Of a DNA stretch of 56,271 nucleotides, positions 7,568 to 15,395 are shown in pieces. The DNA comes from Bacteroidaceae bacterium (GTDB lineage: Bacteria > Bacteroidota > Bacteroidia > Bacteroidales > Bacteroidaceae). The translations under genes and the position numbers were made by a program. The notes under the pieces were generated by a model. It did not search any database. It worked only from the letters and a program-made list of their open reading frames with translations, and was not told the origin of the DNA. The DNA lies in the NCBI GenBank assembly GCA_016292045.1, contig JAEEZX010000002.1, forward strand, positions 1 to 56,271. Direction: 5' to 3'. Numbering within the stretch: the stretch's first letter is position 1; each line of letters begins with the position of its first letter.

Positions 7568-10282
7568 CTAACGTATGCTTTTCTGCCCGTCGATAATATA
7601 GATATTCCCTTTGCGCAGATTGTTCACCTTGCGTCCCGTGATGTCGTAGATGTCGCCCGTCTTCTCGTTGTGGGTGTTTGCCTTTAGAGTGCCGACGGCG
7701 GTGTATTCCTCCACGGGAACAATCTCGAAGGGGAATCCTGTGCGCTCGGTCTCCGGACCCACTTGCAGTGACTGAGTATCCGACATCTGCCAGTATTTTG
7801 TGCTCGTGGCGGCGCAGATACTTGCGTACGGCTCGGAGGCGAGGAAAGTCATAAGGTGACCGGCACTGCGGGCGTTCAGTGCTCCTGTGGCGGAGATGTA
7901 TTTCCCGTCCTGATTCTTCACGGTGTACTTTCCTGCAGACGATGTGGTGACGGTCCATTGCTGGGAGACATCCACCAGTTCGCCGTCCATTACAGCCTGT
8001 GCGAAATACGGTGAGGTGCCCGTCGTTAGCAGCAGTCCGCTCTCTCGGTGACGGATGACGTAGTTGCCGGAGAGCTCGCGGTTGTTTTCTATCGCAGTGA
8101 CGGAGAAGGTGTACTGGTTCTCTTCTCCTCCGATGATGCATGTCAGCGTGTGCTCCTGCGACCGGTCGATGCCGGCCATCACGTATGAATATCCTTCCGT
8201 CCCGTCTTCCCAAGCGGCTGCGCCCCGCAGTGCCGAAGGTACGTTGAGCGAGAAGGTGACGTTGCTGCCTTTTTCCACCTCCACCGATGCGGTGTCGGTG
8301 AGCGTCACCTCGTCCACGGTGATTTCCTGTCTCGACTTCATCACGTTGATATGGAATGTCACGGCGGTCTTGCATCCGCCCTGATTGGTCACAGTGCACG
8401 TGATGTCCTGCGGACTTTTCACTGAAGTGAGTGTGATGCTCGTACCTGTCTTGCTGTTGCTCCAGGCATAGGTGCCGAAGCCCTGTGTGTCGGAGGCGGA
8501 GAGCGTCACCGCCTCACCGTAGAACACGGTGATGTCGGTGCCTTCGATGGTTTCACCGTTGTATGTGATATACGGTGTGACAACGGTGGGAGTGCAGTCG
8601 CCCAGCGCTGCGATGGAGAAGGCTATCTGGCTCTGCACGCCGTTTTGGTTGGTGTATGTGGCGCGATATACGTAGCTGCGGTCGGTGCTCACCGTGATGC
8701 TGCGTGTGGTTTCTCCTGTGTTCCACTGCCAGAGTCCTGTGTCGCTTTCGCCGTCGGGCAGTTGCGGTGTCAGCGTCACGGTCTGTCCCGTGGGCACACC
8801 CGTCTTATTGTTCACGGTGTAGGTGTTCACGAGTCCTCCGAGTTCGTTGTTGTATATCGTCTTACTAACCACGTGTCCGAGTGCGCGTTCCACAGAGAGG
8901 CTGGGGATGAGGTTGCTGTTGACACTGCCGCTGTAGTCCATACGCGGAGAGAGCGGGGTGGGGCGCTTGTCGGCAGGACATAGCTGCTCGCCGCGTGTGT
9001 TCATCAGCACGCTGTAGCCCAGTTGGTCGTAACCGCCGCTCGTACCTCCCGTACCTCCGCCGTCTATACCCATCAGTGTGAGCACCTGTTCCGAATAGGG
9101 CATTGTCACACCTTTTACACCCTCGTAGTGTCCGATTACAGTGCCCCAGCACGGACGTATCTGCACACCCAGACAGGGTTCCGTCATAGTCCAGCAACGG
9201 GAGTCGGTGTAGTATATGCCATTGGTGCCGTAGCTGTAGTTCGTCCAAGGCAGACCCTCTACGCTCAACACCTGTGCTGCGATATATTCTATGCCGGCAG
9301 CGAGACGGTGACCCATGTAGCTGAAGAGGTCGTTGCCCTGATTCCACATCATCTGTGCGATGTCCACAGCCAGACCGAGTGCCATGGCGGGATGTCCTGT
9401 GTCGCGTCCGCTTTCGTTCATCTGTCCGAGTGCTCCGTAGGCTCCGGTCTCCAGCGTGCTCTGTGATGTTGTCACCACGAGATTACCCAGATACTCCGTC
9501 AGTCCGTCGTTGAGTATGGGATTGGCCGTGCGCGGGTTGGTGAACGTACCCACCTGGTCGTATTTCATGAACGAGAGCCCCTGATTGTAAATGAACACAT
9601 CGTCGCACAGGATACCGATCGACAGCACGCACATGGCGTTGCACAGTCCCCAGTTGGACCAGTAGTGTCCCGGAGCCTGCCACCATTTACCCACATTCTC
9701 CCACGTGCCGTTGCGCACTCTCAGGAAACCTATGGCACCGGGATACCACACCGTGAGCATCCACTGCTTGAACGTCTCGAAGTCCTCGGGAGCCCAACCC
9801 TCGTAGTCGCGCATCAGTTCAGCCGCCTGTGCGAACTGGTAGCCGTAGAGACCGCGGGCGAGACACTGGTCGGAGGTTCCCGTGACGTATTTTGTGGTGC
9901 GCGCCCACTGCATTAAGACGTCCACTGCGTGCGCGGCGCAGGCCTTGTTACCTTCTATCTTCCAGCGCAGTGCGTTCTGATATGCTATCGTGGCACCGCG
10001 TGCTGCGTTGATATAGTTCTCTCCCGAACCGCCTCTCACGATACTCTCGCTGGGGTATGTGGCTGCGCTACTCTGTGCATAGGCTGCGGTCTTCAGCACG
10101 TTGTAGGCCTGCGTCACGGTTTCGTTGCCCTCTGCCAAGAGTGCCTTCACGCGGTCGAAGTCTGCCTGAGTGTGCAGTCCGCCGGGATGGATGAAACCGC
10201 GCTCCTGAGCAGAGAGAGTTAAAAATGAAAAGTTAAAAGTGAAGAATAACAGGATGCTGATGATGGTGAGAATTTTTTTCAT
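7568..10282 (-). CDS. secreted alginate-lyase-fold (PL38-like) polysaccharide lyase
   Basis: A 904-residue secreted enzyme. The ATG at 10282 is chosen because it begins a signal peptide (MKKILTIIS...LTLSAQ) and lies 29 bp below a -7 element; the open frame further upstream crosses that promoter. Residues about 30-420 match the PF05426 alginate-lyase/PL38 family, with FIHPGGLHTQADFDRVK, a YWSNWGLCN helix and NESGRDTGHPAMALG. The family cleaves uronic-acid chains (glucuronan or alginate) by beta-elimination. Several Ig-like beta domains follow (about 480-760), then a carbohydrate-binding-like segment, and a C-terminus (DIYDITGRKV, NIYIIDGQK) like type IX sorting signals. Part of the signal peptide (residues 13-22) is encoded by a heptamer array. 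First gene of the operon with the permease, manA and the fusion enzyme. Confidence 0.82.
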   Translation of the reverse strand: MKKILTIISILLFFTFNFSFLTLSAQERGFIHPGGLHTQADFDRVKALLAEGNETVTQAYNVLKTAAYAQSSAATYPSESIVRGGSGENYINAARGATIAYQNALRWKIEGNKACAAHAVDVLMQWARTTKYVTGTSDQCLARGLYGYQFAQAAELMRDYEGWAPEDFETFKQWMLTVWYPGAIGFLRVRNGTWENVGKWWQAPGHYWSNWGLCNAMCVLSIGILCDDVFIYNQGLSFMKYDQVGTFTNPRTANPILNDGLTEYLGNLVVTTSQSTLETGAYGALGQMNESGRDTGHPAMALGLAVDIAQMMWNQGNDLFSYMGHRLAAGIEYIAAQVLSVEGLPWTNYSYGTNGIYYTDSRCWTMTEPCLGVQIRPCWGTVIGHYEGVKGVTMPYSEQVLTLMGIDGGGTGGTSGGYDQLGYSVLMNTRGEQLCPADKRPTPLSPRMDYSGSVNSNLIPSLSVERALGHVVSKTIYNNELGGLVNTYTVNNKTGVPTGQTVTLTPQLPDGESDTGLWQWNTGETTRSITVSTDRSYVYRATYTNQNGVQSQIAFSIAALGDCTPTVVTPYITYNGETIEGTDITVFYGEAVTLSASDTQGFGTYAWSNSKTGTSITLTSVKSPQDITCTVTNQGGCKTAVTFHINVMKSRQEITVDEVTLTDTASVEVEKGSNVTFSLNVPSALRGAAAWEDGTEGYSYVMAGIDRSQEHTLTCIIGGEENQYTFSVTAIENNRELSGNYVIRHRESGLLLTTGTSPYFAQAVMDGELVDVSQQWTVTTSSAGKYTVKNQDGKYISATGALNARSAGHLMTFLASEPYASICAATSTKYWQMSDTQSLQVGPETERTGFPFEIVPVEEYTAVGTLKANTHNEKTGDIYDITGRKVNNLRKGNIYIIDGQKSIR
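10217..10244. repeat. heptamer array encoding a signal-peptide core
   Basis: Four exact 7-bp units, AGTTAAA, AATGAAA, AGTTAAA, AGTGAAG, on the plus strand. On the coding strand they give FFTFNFSFLT, residues 13-22, the hydrophobic core of the lyase signal peptide. Confidence 0.7.
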
Positions 10283-10311
10283 TGCGGTATGTGTTTTCGT
10301 GATTTCTGCTG

Positions 10312-10319
10312 CAAAAATA
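10312..10319 (-). promoter_or_regulatory. -7 element of the uronic-acid operon
   Basis: CAAAAATA on the plus strand reads TATTTTTG on the minus strand and fits TAnnTTTG. It lies 29 bp before the start codon at 10282. No good TTTG -33 is present at 19-21 bp, which fits a promoter needing an activator. Confidence 0.6.
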
Positions 10320-10350
10320 TAATATTTTTTATAATAACAGCTGTCTGTTT

Positions 10351-10417
10351 CGTCCAAATATTATGTTTGAAACGTTTAGACATCAAAATATACGTTTGAG
10401 ACATACTTTTTTGGACG
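10351..10417. promoter_or_regulatory. candidate activator site of the uronic-acid operon
   Basis: Direct repeats CGTTTAGACAT (10373-10383) and CGTTTGAGACAT (from 10393), 20 bp apart, are flanked by a perfect inverted pair CGTCCAAA (10351-10358) and TTTGGACG (10410-10417). The block lies 30-100 bp upstream of the -7 element, where activators of Bacteroidetes polysaccharide operons usually bind. The regulator is not in this window. Confidence 0.45.
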
Positions 10418-10450
10418 TTTCGTGCGTTATCACAAGGCAAAAACACCCAT

Positions 10451-10498
10451 CTTGTCAACTTGTTTACTCGTCAACTCGTCTACTTGTTAACTTTTCTA
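10451..10498. repeat. octamer array, 6 copies
   Basis: Six 8-bp units (CTTGTCAA, CTTGTTTA, CTCGTCAA, CTCGTCTA, CTTGTTAA, CTTTTCTA) fill the space between the exonuclease terminator and the upstream region of the lyase operon. Confidence 0.7.
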
Positions 10499-10500
10499 CT

Positions 10501-10534
10501 AAAATAAGAGCCGCCTGCGAGGCTCTTATTTTTA
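10501..10534 (-). terminator. intrinsic terminator of the MATE-PPTase-xth operon
   Basis: AAAATAAGAGCC (10501-10512) and GGCTCTTATTTT (10521-10532) pair perfectly around an 8-base loop with A/T flanks. The hairpin overlaps the exonuclease stop codon (10532-10534). Confidence 0.85.
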
Positions 10535-11284
10535 TTCAATAACCAGCTCCACCGGACAGTGGTCGCTGCCGAGGATTTCCTGATGGATGCTGGCGCTCTC
10601 AAGACGCTTGCACAGACGCTCGGAAACGATGAAATAGTCGATACGCCAGCCCACATTCCTCTCTCGGGCTCTCATGCGATAGCTCCACCATGAATACTGA
10701 CCCTCTGCGTTGGGATAGAAATAACGGAAGGTGTCCACAAAACCGCTGCCGAGCAGAGTGGACATCTTGTCGCGCTCCTCATCAGTGAAACCGGGGTTTT
10801 CGTGGTTCGTCTGGGGATTCTTGAGGTCTATCTCGCGGTGTGCCACATTGAGGTCGCCGCAGTAGATGACGGGTTTCTTGGCATCCAACGCCATGAGATA
10901 GCTGCGCAGGTCGTCTTCCCACTGCATACGATAGTCGAGACGGCGCAGGCCGTCCTGTGAATTGGGCGTGTAGCAGCAGACGAGGAAGAAGTCGGCGTAT
11001 TCCAGCGTGATGAGGCGACCTTCGTGGTCGTGCTCCTCAACGCCCATACCGTAGTGCACGGAGAGGGGAAGGTGCTTGGTGTAGACGCACGTGCCGGAGT
11101 AGCCTTTCTTCTCGGCATAGTTCCAAAAGGAGTAGTAGCCGAGGAAGTCGAGGTTGATCTGACCTTCCTGCAGCTTTGTCTCCTGCAGACAGAAGAAGTC
11201 GGCATCGAGGGCCTCGAAGGCTTCGCAGAAGTTCTTGCCGACCACGGCACGCAGACCGTTGACATTCCATGAGATAAATTTCAT
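10532..11284 (-). CDS. xth: exodeoxyribonuclease III
   Basis: A 250-residue enzyme of the exonuclease III/AP endonuclease family that cuts DNA 5' of abasic sites and removes 3' blocking groups in base excision repair. Visible motifs run in order: SWNVNGLRA at the N-terminus, LQETKL with the metal-binding Glu, YTPNSQDG, GDLNVAH with catalytic Asp and Asn, WWSYR, WRIDYF, and the terminal GSDHCPV with catalytic Asp-His. The length matches the family. Third gene behind the MATE transporter and the phosphopantetheinyl transferase, with a 52-bp gap that holds a 9-bp repeat array. Its stop codon lies inside the terminator hairpin. Confidence 0.95.
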   Translation of the reverse strand: MKFISWNVNGLRAVVGKNFCEAFEALDADFFCLQETKLQEGQINLDFLGYYSFWNYAEKKGYSGTCVYTKHLPLSVHYGMGVEEHDHEGRLITLEYADFFLVCCYTPNSQDGLRRLDYRMQWEDDLRSYLMALDAKKPVIYCGDLNVAHREIDLKNPQTNHENPGFTDEERDKMSTLLGSGFVDTFRYFYPNAEGQYSWWSYRMRARERNVGWRIDYFIVSERLCKRLESASIHQEILGSDHCPVELVIE

Positions 11285-11297
11285 TGCTTATTTTAGG

Positions 11298-11342
11298 GAT
11301 TAGTTGGTCTAATTGGACTAATGGGGCTTATTGGGCTCATGG
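11298..11342. repeat. nonamer array, 5 copies
   Basis: Five 9-bp units (GATTAGTTG, GTCTAATTG, GACTAATGG, GGCTTATTG, GGCTCATGG) lie between xth and the phosphopantetheinyl transferase gene and reach into the stop codon of the latter (11337). Units of this CCnATTAG kind are familiar between genes of Bacteroidetes. Confidence 0.7.
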
Positions 11343-11972
11343 GTGATTTTCCAGAACACACCAGGAGAGGACGTAACCCTTGTCGGAGTGCACCTCGGTG
11401 TGAGTGAGGCGACGGAGCAGCGAGGATGGTATGTCGCGCATATTGTCCTGAATACCAGTGCCAAGCGCCTTGAGATAGGCTTCCTTCTGCGTCCACAGAC
11501 GGATGAAGGCGAGAGCCGGATCATCGCTCCCGAGAATGTGCTGCATCTGCTCCTCGTCCATGGAATAGCGGGCCACGCTATCGCGGTAGCGTCCGATGCT
11601 CTCCACATCAATGCCGCAAGGCATATCGCTCACCATGCAGGCTACGGCTTCGTGACAGTGGGAAATTGAGAATTGAGAATTGAGAATTGACAATTGGTAA
11701 TTACCCCTTGCCTCTTGACCCTTGCCTCTTGCCTCTTTACCCATCAAAGATGGTTTGCCGTGTTCGTTATATTGGAAGGGAGGTATGTCGGAGGCTTTCA
11801 CGCCGAGGCACTCGGCAAGGAGAAGAAGTGCCACAGTGCAGTTGCGACGGCCCTCGAAGTGCTTAAAACGCAGAGCCTGCTCCTTGCGCCAAGAGGGAAG
11901 GAGAGCTATGTTGCGAATGAGCTTTTCTTCGGTGAAATCGGCAAAATTATCGTCTATGAGGATTTTTTGCAT
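11337..11972 (-). CDS. 4'-phosphopantetheinyl transferase (Sfp type) with repeat-encoded insertion
   Basis: A 211-residue enzyme that transfers the phosphopantetheine arm of CoA to carrier proteins. The ATG at 11972 starts inside the MATE gene (19-bp overlap); the open frame further upstream is a shadow of that gene. Family motifs are present: GKPSL (about 72-76), FSISHC (101-106), CGIDVE with the Mg-binding Asp and Glu, and WTQKEAYLKALGTG with the catalytic Lys. Between GKPSL and FSISHC, where homologues have a short loop, residues 78-104 are encoded almost wholly by two adjacent 7-bp arrays (GKEARGKGQEARG then NYQLSILNSQ). The motifs stay in frame, so the enzyme is probably active. Partners could be acyl carrier proteins for aryl polyene or fatty acid synthesis, but none is nearby. 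Confidence 0.85.
   Translation of the reverse strand: MQKILIDDNFADFTEEKLIRNIALLPSWRKEQALRFKHFEGRRNCTVALLLLAECLGVKASDIPPFQYNEHGKPSLMGKEARGKGQEARGNYQLSILNSQFSISHCHEAVACMVSDMPCGIDVESIGRYRDSVARYSMDEEQMQHILGSDDPALAFIRLWTQKEAYLKALGTGIQDNMRDIPSSLLRRLTHTEVHSDKGYVLSWCVLENHP
11663..11741. repeat. two adjoining heptamer arrays inside the PPTase gene
   Basis: 11663-11704 is made of AATTGAG/AATTGAC-type units and 11707-11741 of five exact 7-bp units, CTTGCCT, CTTGACC, CTTGCCT, CTTGCCT, CTTTACC. Together they encode residues 78-104 of the transferase in frame. Confidence 0.75.
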
Positions 11973-13312
11973 ACGTGACGGATTGTGAGCCAGAGCATGA
12001 CGGTGGCGGCACACATGGAAACGAAATCGGCGATGGGAATACTGATCCACACACCGTCGAGTCCCCAGTAGCGCGGCAGGACGAGAAGTCCGGGAATGAG
12101 AAACAGCATCTGACGCGACACGCTGAGGAAGATGCTCTTGCCGGCATGACCGATGGACTGGAAGAAATTGGATATGACCATCTGCGCTCCCACGAGCGGG
12201 AAAATGCTCACACAGAGGCGGAATCCACGTGAAGCGAGGGAGATGATATGTTCGTCGGTGGTGAAGATGAGAGACGGGAGGCGTGGGTATATCTCGCAGA
12301 TGAGAAAGCCCGCAAAGGTGATACCCGTGCCGGCGACGAGGGCAAGGCGCAGACACTGCCACACACGGTCGTCCTGACGGGCGCCCCAGTTGTAGCCCAC
12401 AATGGGTTGCATACCCTGATTCAGGCCGATGACAATCATGAGGAAGAAGAACACCACGCTGTTGACGATGGAGTAGGCTCCCACGGCATCATCGCCGCCG
12501 TAGCGCAGCATACCCTGATTGATGAGCAGCACCACGAGGCAGGCGCACAGATTAAGGAGGAACGGTGCCATACCGATGGACAGCGTCTGACGCACGATAT
12601 CGAGGCGCAGACCGTAGATGCCGCGTTTGAAGCGGAGCAGTTCGTCCTTGCGGCAGAAGAGCGACGACACCACAACGAGGGCTATCGCCTGCGAGATGAC
12701 TGTGGCGATGGCGGCACCCTGGATGCCGAGACGGAGCACCAGCATGAAAAGGGGGTCGAGGATGGCGTTGACGACCACCGTCATGAGGGTGCACAGCATG
12801 GCCGTGCGCGGATGACCGGCAGCGCGCATTACATTGTTGAGTCCCAGGTAACTGTGACCTACCACGTTGAATGCCAGGATTATTTTCATGTAGTCGCGTG
12901 CGTAGGGAATCGTCACCTCGGAAGCCCCGAAGACATAGAGCACGGGGTCGAGGTATATCCAGAAGACAACGGTGAAGAGCGTGCCCAGAATGAGATTGAG
13001 CATGACGGAATTGCCGAGCACCTGCTGCGCGGTGCGATAGTCCTTCTGCCCCAGACGCACGGAAATAACGGTGGAAGCGCCCACACCCACCATAGCACCG
13101 AAGGCGGCACCGAGATTCATGAAGGGGAAGGTGGCTGCCAGTCCGGCGAGAGCCTGCTTGCCCACAATATGGCCGATGAAGGCGCGGTCCACAATATTGT
13201 AGAGCGATGTTGCCGTCATGGCAATGATGGCGGGGAGAGCGTATTGCCAGAGGAGGGTTCCTACGGGTCTCTCGCCGAGTTCAGTCGGGACGCGTTTGTA
13301 TTTTTTAGCCAT
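11954..13312 (-). CDS. MATE-family efflux transporter
   Basis: A 452-residue inner-membrane antiporter from ATG 13312 (MAKKYKRVPTELGERPVG). An in-frame ATG at 13351 lies inside the promoter and would not be transcribed. About 12 helices are visible; the first, ALPAIIAMTATSLYNIVDRAFIGH, is typical of the DinF/NorM-like group, and the repeat in the second half is seen at NQGMQPIVGYNWGA. It exports cationic drugs or metabolites using Na+ or H+. It heads an operon with the phosphopantetheinyl transferase (overlap 19 bp) and xth. The predicted transcription start is only a few bases before the ATG, so the mRNA may be nearly leaderless. Substrate unknown. Confidence 0.9.
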   Translation of the reverse strand: MAKKYKRVPTELGERPVGTLLWQYALPAIIAMTATSLYNIVDRAFIGHIVGKQALAGLAATFPFMNLGAAFGAMVGVGASTVISVRLGQKDYRTAQQVLGNSVMLNLILGTLFTVVFWIYLDPVLYVFGASEVTIPYARDYMKIILAFNVVGHSYLGLNNVMRAAGHPRTAMLCTLMTVVVNAILDPLFMLVLRLGIQGAAIATVISQAIALVVVSSLFCRKDELLRFKRGIYGLRLDIVRQTLSIGMAPFLLNLCACLVVLLINQGMLRYGGDDAVGAYSIVNSVVFFFLMIVIGLNQGMQPIVGYNWGARQDDRVWQCLRLALVAGTGITFAGFLICEIYPRLPSLIFTTDEHIISLASRGFRLCVSIFPLVGAQMVISNFFQSIGHAGKSIFLSVSRQMLFLIPGLLVLPRYWGLDGVWISIPIADFVSMCAATVMLWLTIRHVCKKSS

Positions 13313-13320
13313 TTCGCGGA

Positions 13321-13352
13321 CAAAAGTAGCAAAATTATTTTGTTTATCCAAA
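13321..13352 (-). promoter_or_regulatory. promoter of the MATE operon
   Basis: On the minus strand TTTG (13352-13349) and TACTTTTG (13328-13321) are separated by exactly 20 bp, a full match to the Bacteroidetes consensus. Only 8 bases separate the -7 element from the start codon at 13312, which also decides against the upstream ATG at 13351. Confidence 0.85.
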
Positions 13353-13362
13353 AAAACTCCCG

Positions 13363-13390
13363 ACTCTTAACTTTCAACTCTTAACTTTTT
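13363..13390. repeat. heptamer array between divergent promoters
   Basis: Four 7-bp units (ACTCTTA, ACTTTCA, ACTCTTA, ACTTTTT) lie exactly between the MATE promoter and the mmdA -7 element, where the mmdA -33 region should be. Confidence 0.7.
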
Positions 13391-13392
13391 CG

Positions 13393-13400
13393 TACCTTTG
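13393..13400 (+). promoter_or_regulatory. -7 element of the mmd-uxa operon
   Basis: TACCTTTG, 43 bp before the mmdA start. The -33 region consists of the heptamer array and has no clear TTTG at the right distance. Confidence 0.7.
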
Positions 13401-13443
13401 CAGTTGGTATTGTAATATAAACAGCTATAAAATTCATATAACA

Positions 13444-15015
13444 ATGAGCAATCAATCAGAAAAAATCAAGGAACTCGTCGAGCTCCGTGCCAAGGCTCGT
13501 CTGGGCGGTGGTGAAAAGGCCATCGGAAAGCAGCACGAGAAGGGTAAGTACACAGCTCGCGAGCGTATCGACATGCTGCTCGACGAGGGCAGTTTTGAGG
13601 AGATGGATATGTTTGTGCAGCACCGTTGCACGAACTTCGGTATGGAGAAGAAGCACTATCTGGGCGACGGCGTGGTGACCGGAAGCGGTACTATTAACGG
13701 TCGTCTGGTGTATGTCTTTGCCCAGGACTTCACGGTAAGTGCAGGTTCGCTCTCTGAGATGCTGGCCTCCAAGATATGCAAGGTGATGGACATTGCCATG
13801 AAGGTGGGTGCTCCTGTTATCGGTCTGAACGATTCCGGCGGCGCACGTCTGCAGGAGGGTATCAATGCTCTGGCCGGTTACTCTGAAATCTTCCAGCGCA
13901 ACATCATGGCTTCCGGCGTGATCCCCCAGATCTCAGCTATCATGGGTCCCTGCGCCGGCGGTGCCGTGTATTCTCCCGCGCTGACCGACTTCACCCTGAT
14001 GGTGGAGAACAGCAGCTATATGTTCCTCACAGGTCCCGGTCCCGTCAAGGCAGTGCTTGGTGAAGTGGTGACTCAGGAGCAGCTTGGCGGTGCATCGGTG
14101 CATTCCACCAAGAGCGGCGTGACACACTTCACGGCTGCCACCGAGGAAGAGGCTATCGCAATGCTGAAGCAGCTCTTGAGCTACATTCCTCAGAACAATC
14201 TGGAGAAGACACCCCGTGTGGAGTGCACAGACCCCATCGACCGCAAGGCAGACTTCCTCAACGAGATACTGCCCGACAACCCCAATCAGCCCTACGATAT
14301 GTATGAGGTGATTGCCGGTATTGTGGACAACGGAGAGTTCTTCGAGGTGCAGCCCAAGTTTGCAAAGAACATTATTATCGGTTTTGCCCGTTTCAACGGT
14401 GAAACAGTGGGTATCGTGGCCAATCAGCCCAAGCAGCTGGCCGGTGTGCTCGACTGCAATGCTTCGCGCAAGGGCGCCCGTTTCGTGCGCTTCTGCGATG
14501 CGTTCAATATTCCCATTGTGACTCTCGTGGACGTTCCGGGCTTCCTGCCCGGCACGGGTCAGGAGTACAACGCCGTGATTCTGCACGGTGCCAAGTTGCT
14601 CTACGCTTATGGAGAGTGCACAGTGCCCAAAGTGACTATCACCCTGAGAAAGAGCTACGGCGGCAGTCATATCGTGATGTCATGTAAGCAGCTTCGCGGT
14701 GATGCCAACTACGCATGGCCTTCTGCAGAGATTGCTGTGATGGGTGCAAGCGGTGCCGCTTCTGTGCTCTACGCCAAGGAGGCAAAGGCTCTCAAGGACG
14801 AGGGTAAGGAGGAGGAAGCAAAGCAGTTCCTCGCAGACAAGATTGCCGAGTATGAGAACCTCTTCTCTAATCCTTATCAGGCAGCCAAGTACGGCTACAT
14901 CGACGATGTCATCGAGCCTCGCAACACCCGCTTCCGCATCTGCCGCGCTCTGGCACAGCTGGAAAACAAGAGAGTGACCAACCCTGCCAAGAAGCATGGT
15001 AACATTCCTTTGTAA
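13444..15015 (+). CDS. mmdA: methylmalonyl-CoA decarboxylase carboxyltransferase (alpha) subunit
   Basis: A 523-residue carboxyltransferase of the crotonase-like acyl-CoA carboxylase family. The N-terminal half carries [17 protein letters not shown] and the acyl-CoA site region [13 protein letters not shown] with [12 protein letters not shown]; the C-terminal half holds [13 protein letters not shown] and [10 protein letters not shown], where biotin is bound. It transfers the carboxyl group from methylmalonyl-CoA to biotin on MmdC. The following genes (OadG-like, biotin protein, OadB-like pump) show that this is the decarboxylase and not propionyl-CoA carboxylase. This is the last energy-conserving step of the succinate-propionate route in Bacteroidales. 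It sits in the cytoplasm attached to the membrane subunits. Confidence 0.93.
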   Translation: MSNQSEKIKELVELRAKARLGGGEKAIGKQHEKGKYTARERIDMLLDEGSFEEMDMFVQHRCTNFGMEKKHYLGDGVVTGSGTINGRLVYVFAQDFTVSAGSLSEMLASKICKVMDIAMKVGAPVIGLNDSGGARLQEGINALAGYSEIFQRNIMASGVIPQISAIMGPCAGGAVYSPALTDFTLMVENSSYMFLTGPGPVKAVLGEVVTQEQLGGASVHSTKSGVTHFTAATEEEAIAMLKQLLSYIPQNNLEKTPRVECTDPIDRKADFLNEILPDNPNQPYDMYEVIAGIVDNGEFFEVQPKFAKNIIIGFARFNGETVGIVANQPKQLAGVLDCNASRKGARFVRFCDAFNIPIVTLVDVPGFLPGTGQEYNAVILHGAKLLYAYGECTVPKVTITLRKSYGGSHIVMSCKQLRGDANYAWPSAEIAVMGASGAASVLYAKEAKALKDEGKEEEAKQFLADKIAEYENLFSNPYQAAKYGYIDDVIEPRNTRFRICRALAQLENKRVTNPAKKHGNIPL

Positions 15016-15042
15016 TACCCAAGAGGATAAAGCATTACGATT

Positions 15043-15387
15043 ATGACAATATTGACAATAACAGAATCCACATGGATGATGGCAGGTATCAGCATCGGCG
15101 TGGTGTTCGTGATACTCGTTCTGCTGGTGGGCGTGCTGCATATCTTCAGCGTGATAGCTGCAAAGGCACCCCATGCCAAGGGACCTCGCGTGCTGGACGT
15201 CGCTCCGGCACCGGAGGAGCCCCTGCTGGCAGGTAAACCCAGTACGGATGCAGAAGACGAGCGCCTGGCAGCTGTGGCTGTGGCAGTGCATCTGTTTCTC
15301 TCTCGTGCTCATGATGACGAGAGCGGTGTGATAACAATAAATCAGGCTGCCAGTCAGTGGCATGCTGTTCTTAACCCCAGATTATAA
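15043..15387 (+). CDS. OadG-like membrane subunit of the decarboxylase
   Basis: A 114-residue protein with one N-terminal membrane helix (about 12-36, MMAGISIGVVFVILVLLVG) followed by a Pro/Ala-rich linker and a soluble tail (EDERLAAVAVAVHLFLSR). This is the layout of the gamma/delta subunit (OadG family, MmdD) that anchors and stabilises sodium-pumping decarboxylases. It lies 27 bp after mmdA and 8 bp before the biotin protein gene, the usual order in Bacteroidales. Assignment rests on architecture and context because the family is weakly conserved. Confidence 0.82.
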   Translation: MTILTITESTWMMAGISIGVVFVILVLLVGVLHIFSVIAAKAPHAKGPRVLDVAPAPEEPLLAGKPSTDAEDERLAAVAVAVHLFLSRAHDDESGVITINQAASQWHAVLNPRL

Positions 15388-15395
15388 AAAGAAAT

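Noticed and set aside
11973..12362. Upstream extension of the phosphopantetheinyl transferase frame by 130 codons
   Set aside because: It is a shadow of the MATE gene; family proteins start near the ATG at 11972.
12248..13384. A 378-codon plus-strand open frame rich in His and Glu
   Set aside because: It is the mirror of a hydrophobic membrane protein (MATE), which gives such a composition.
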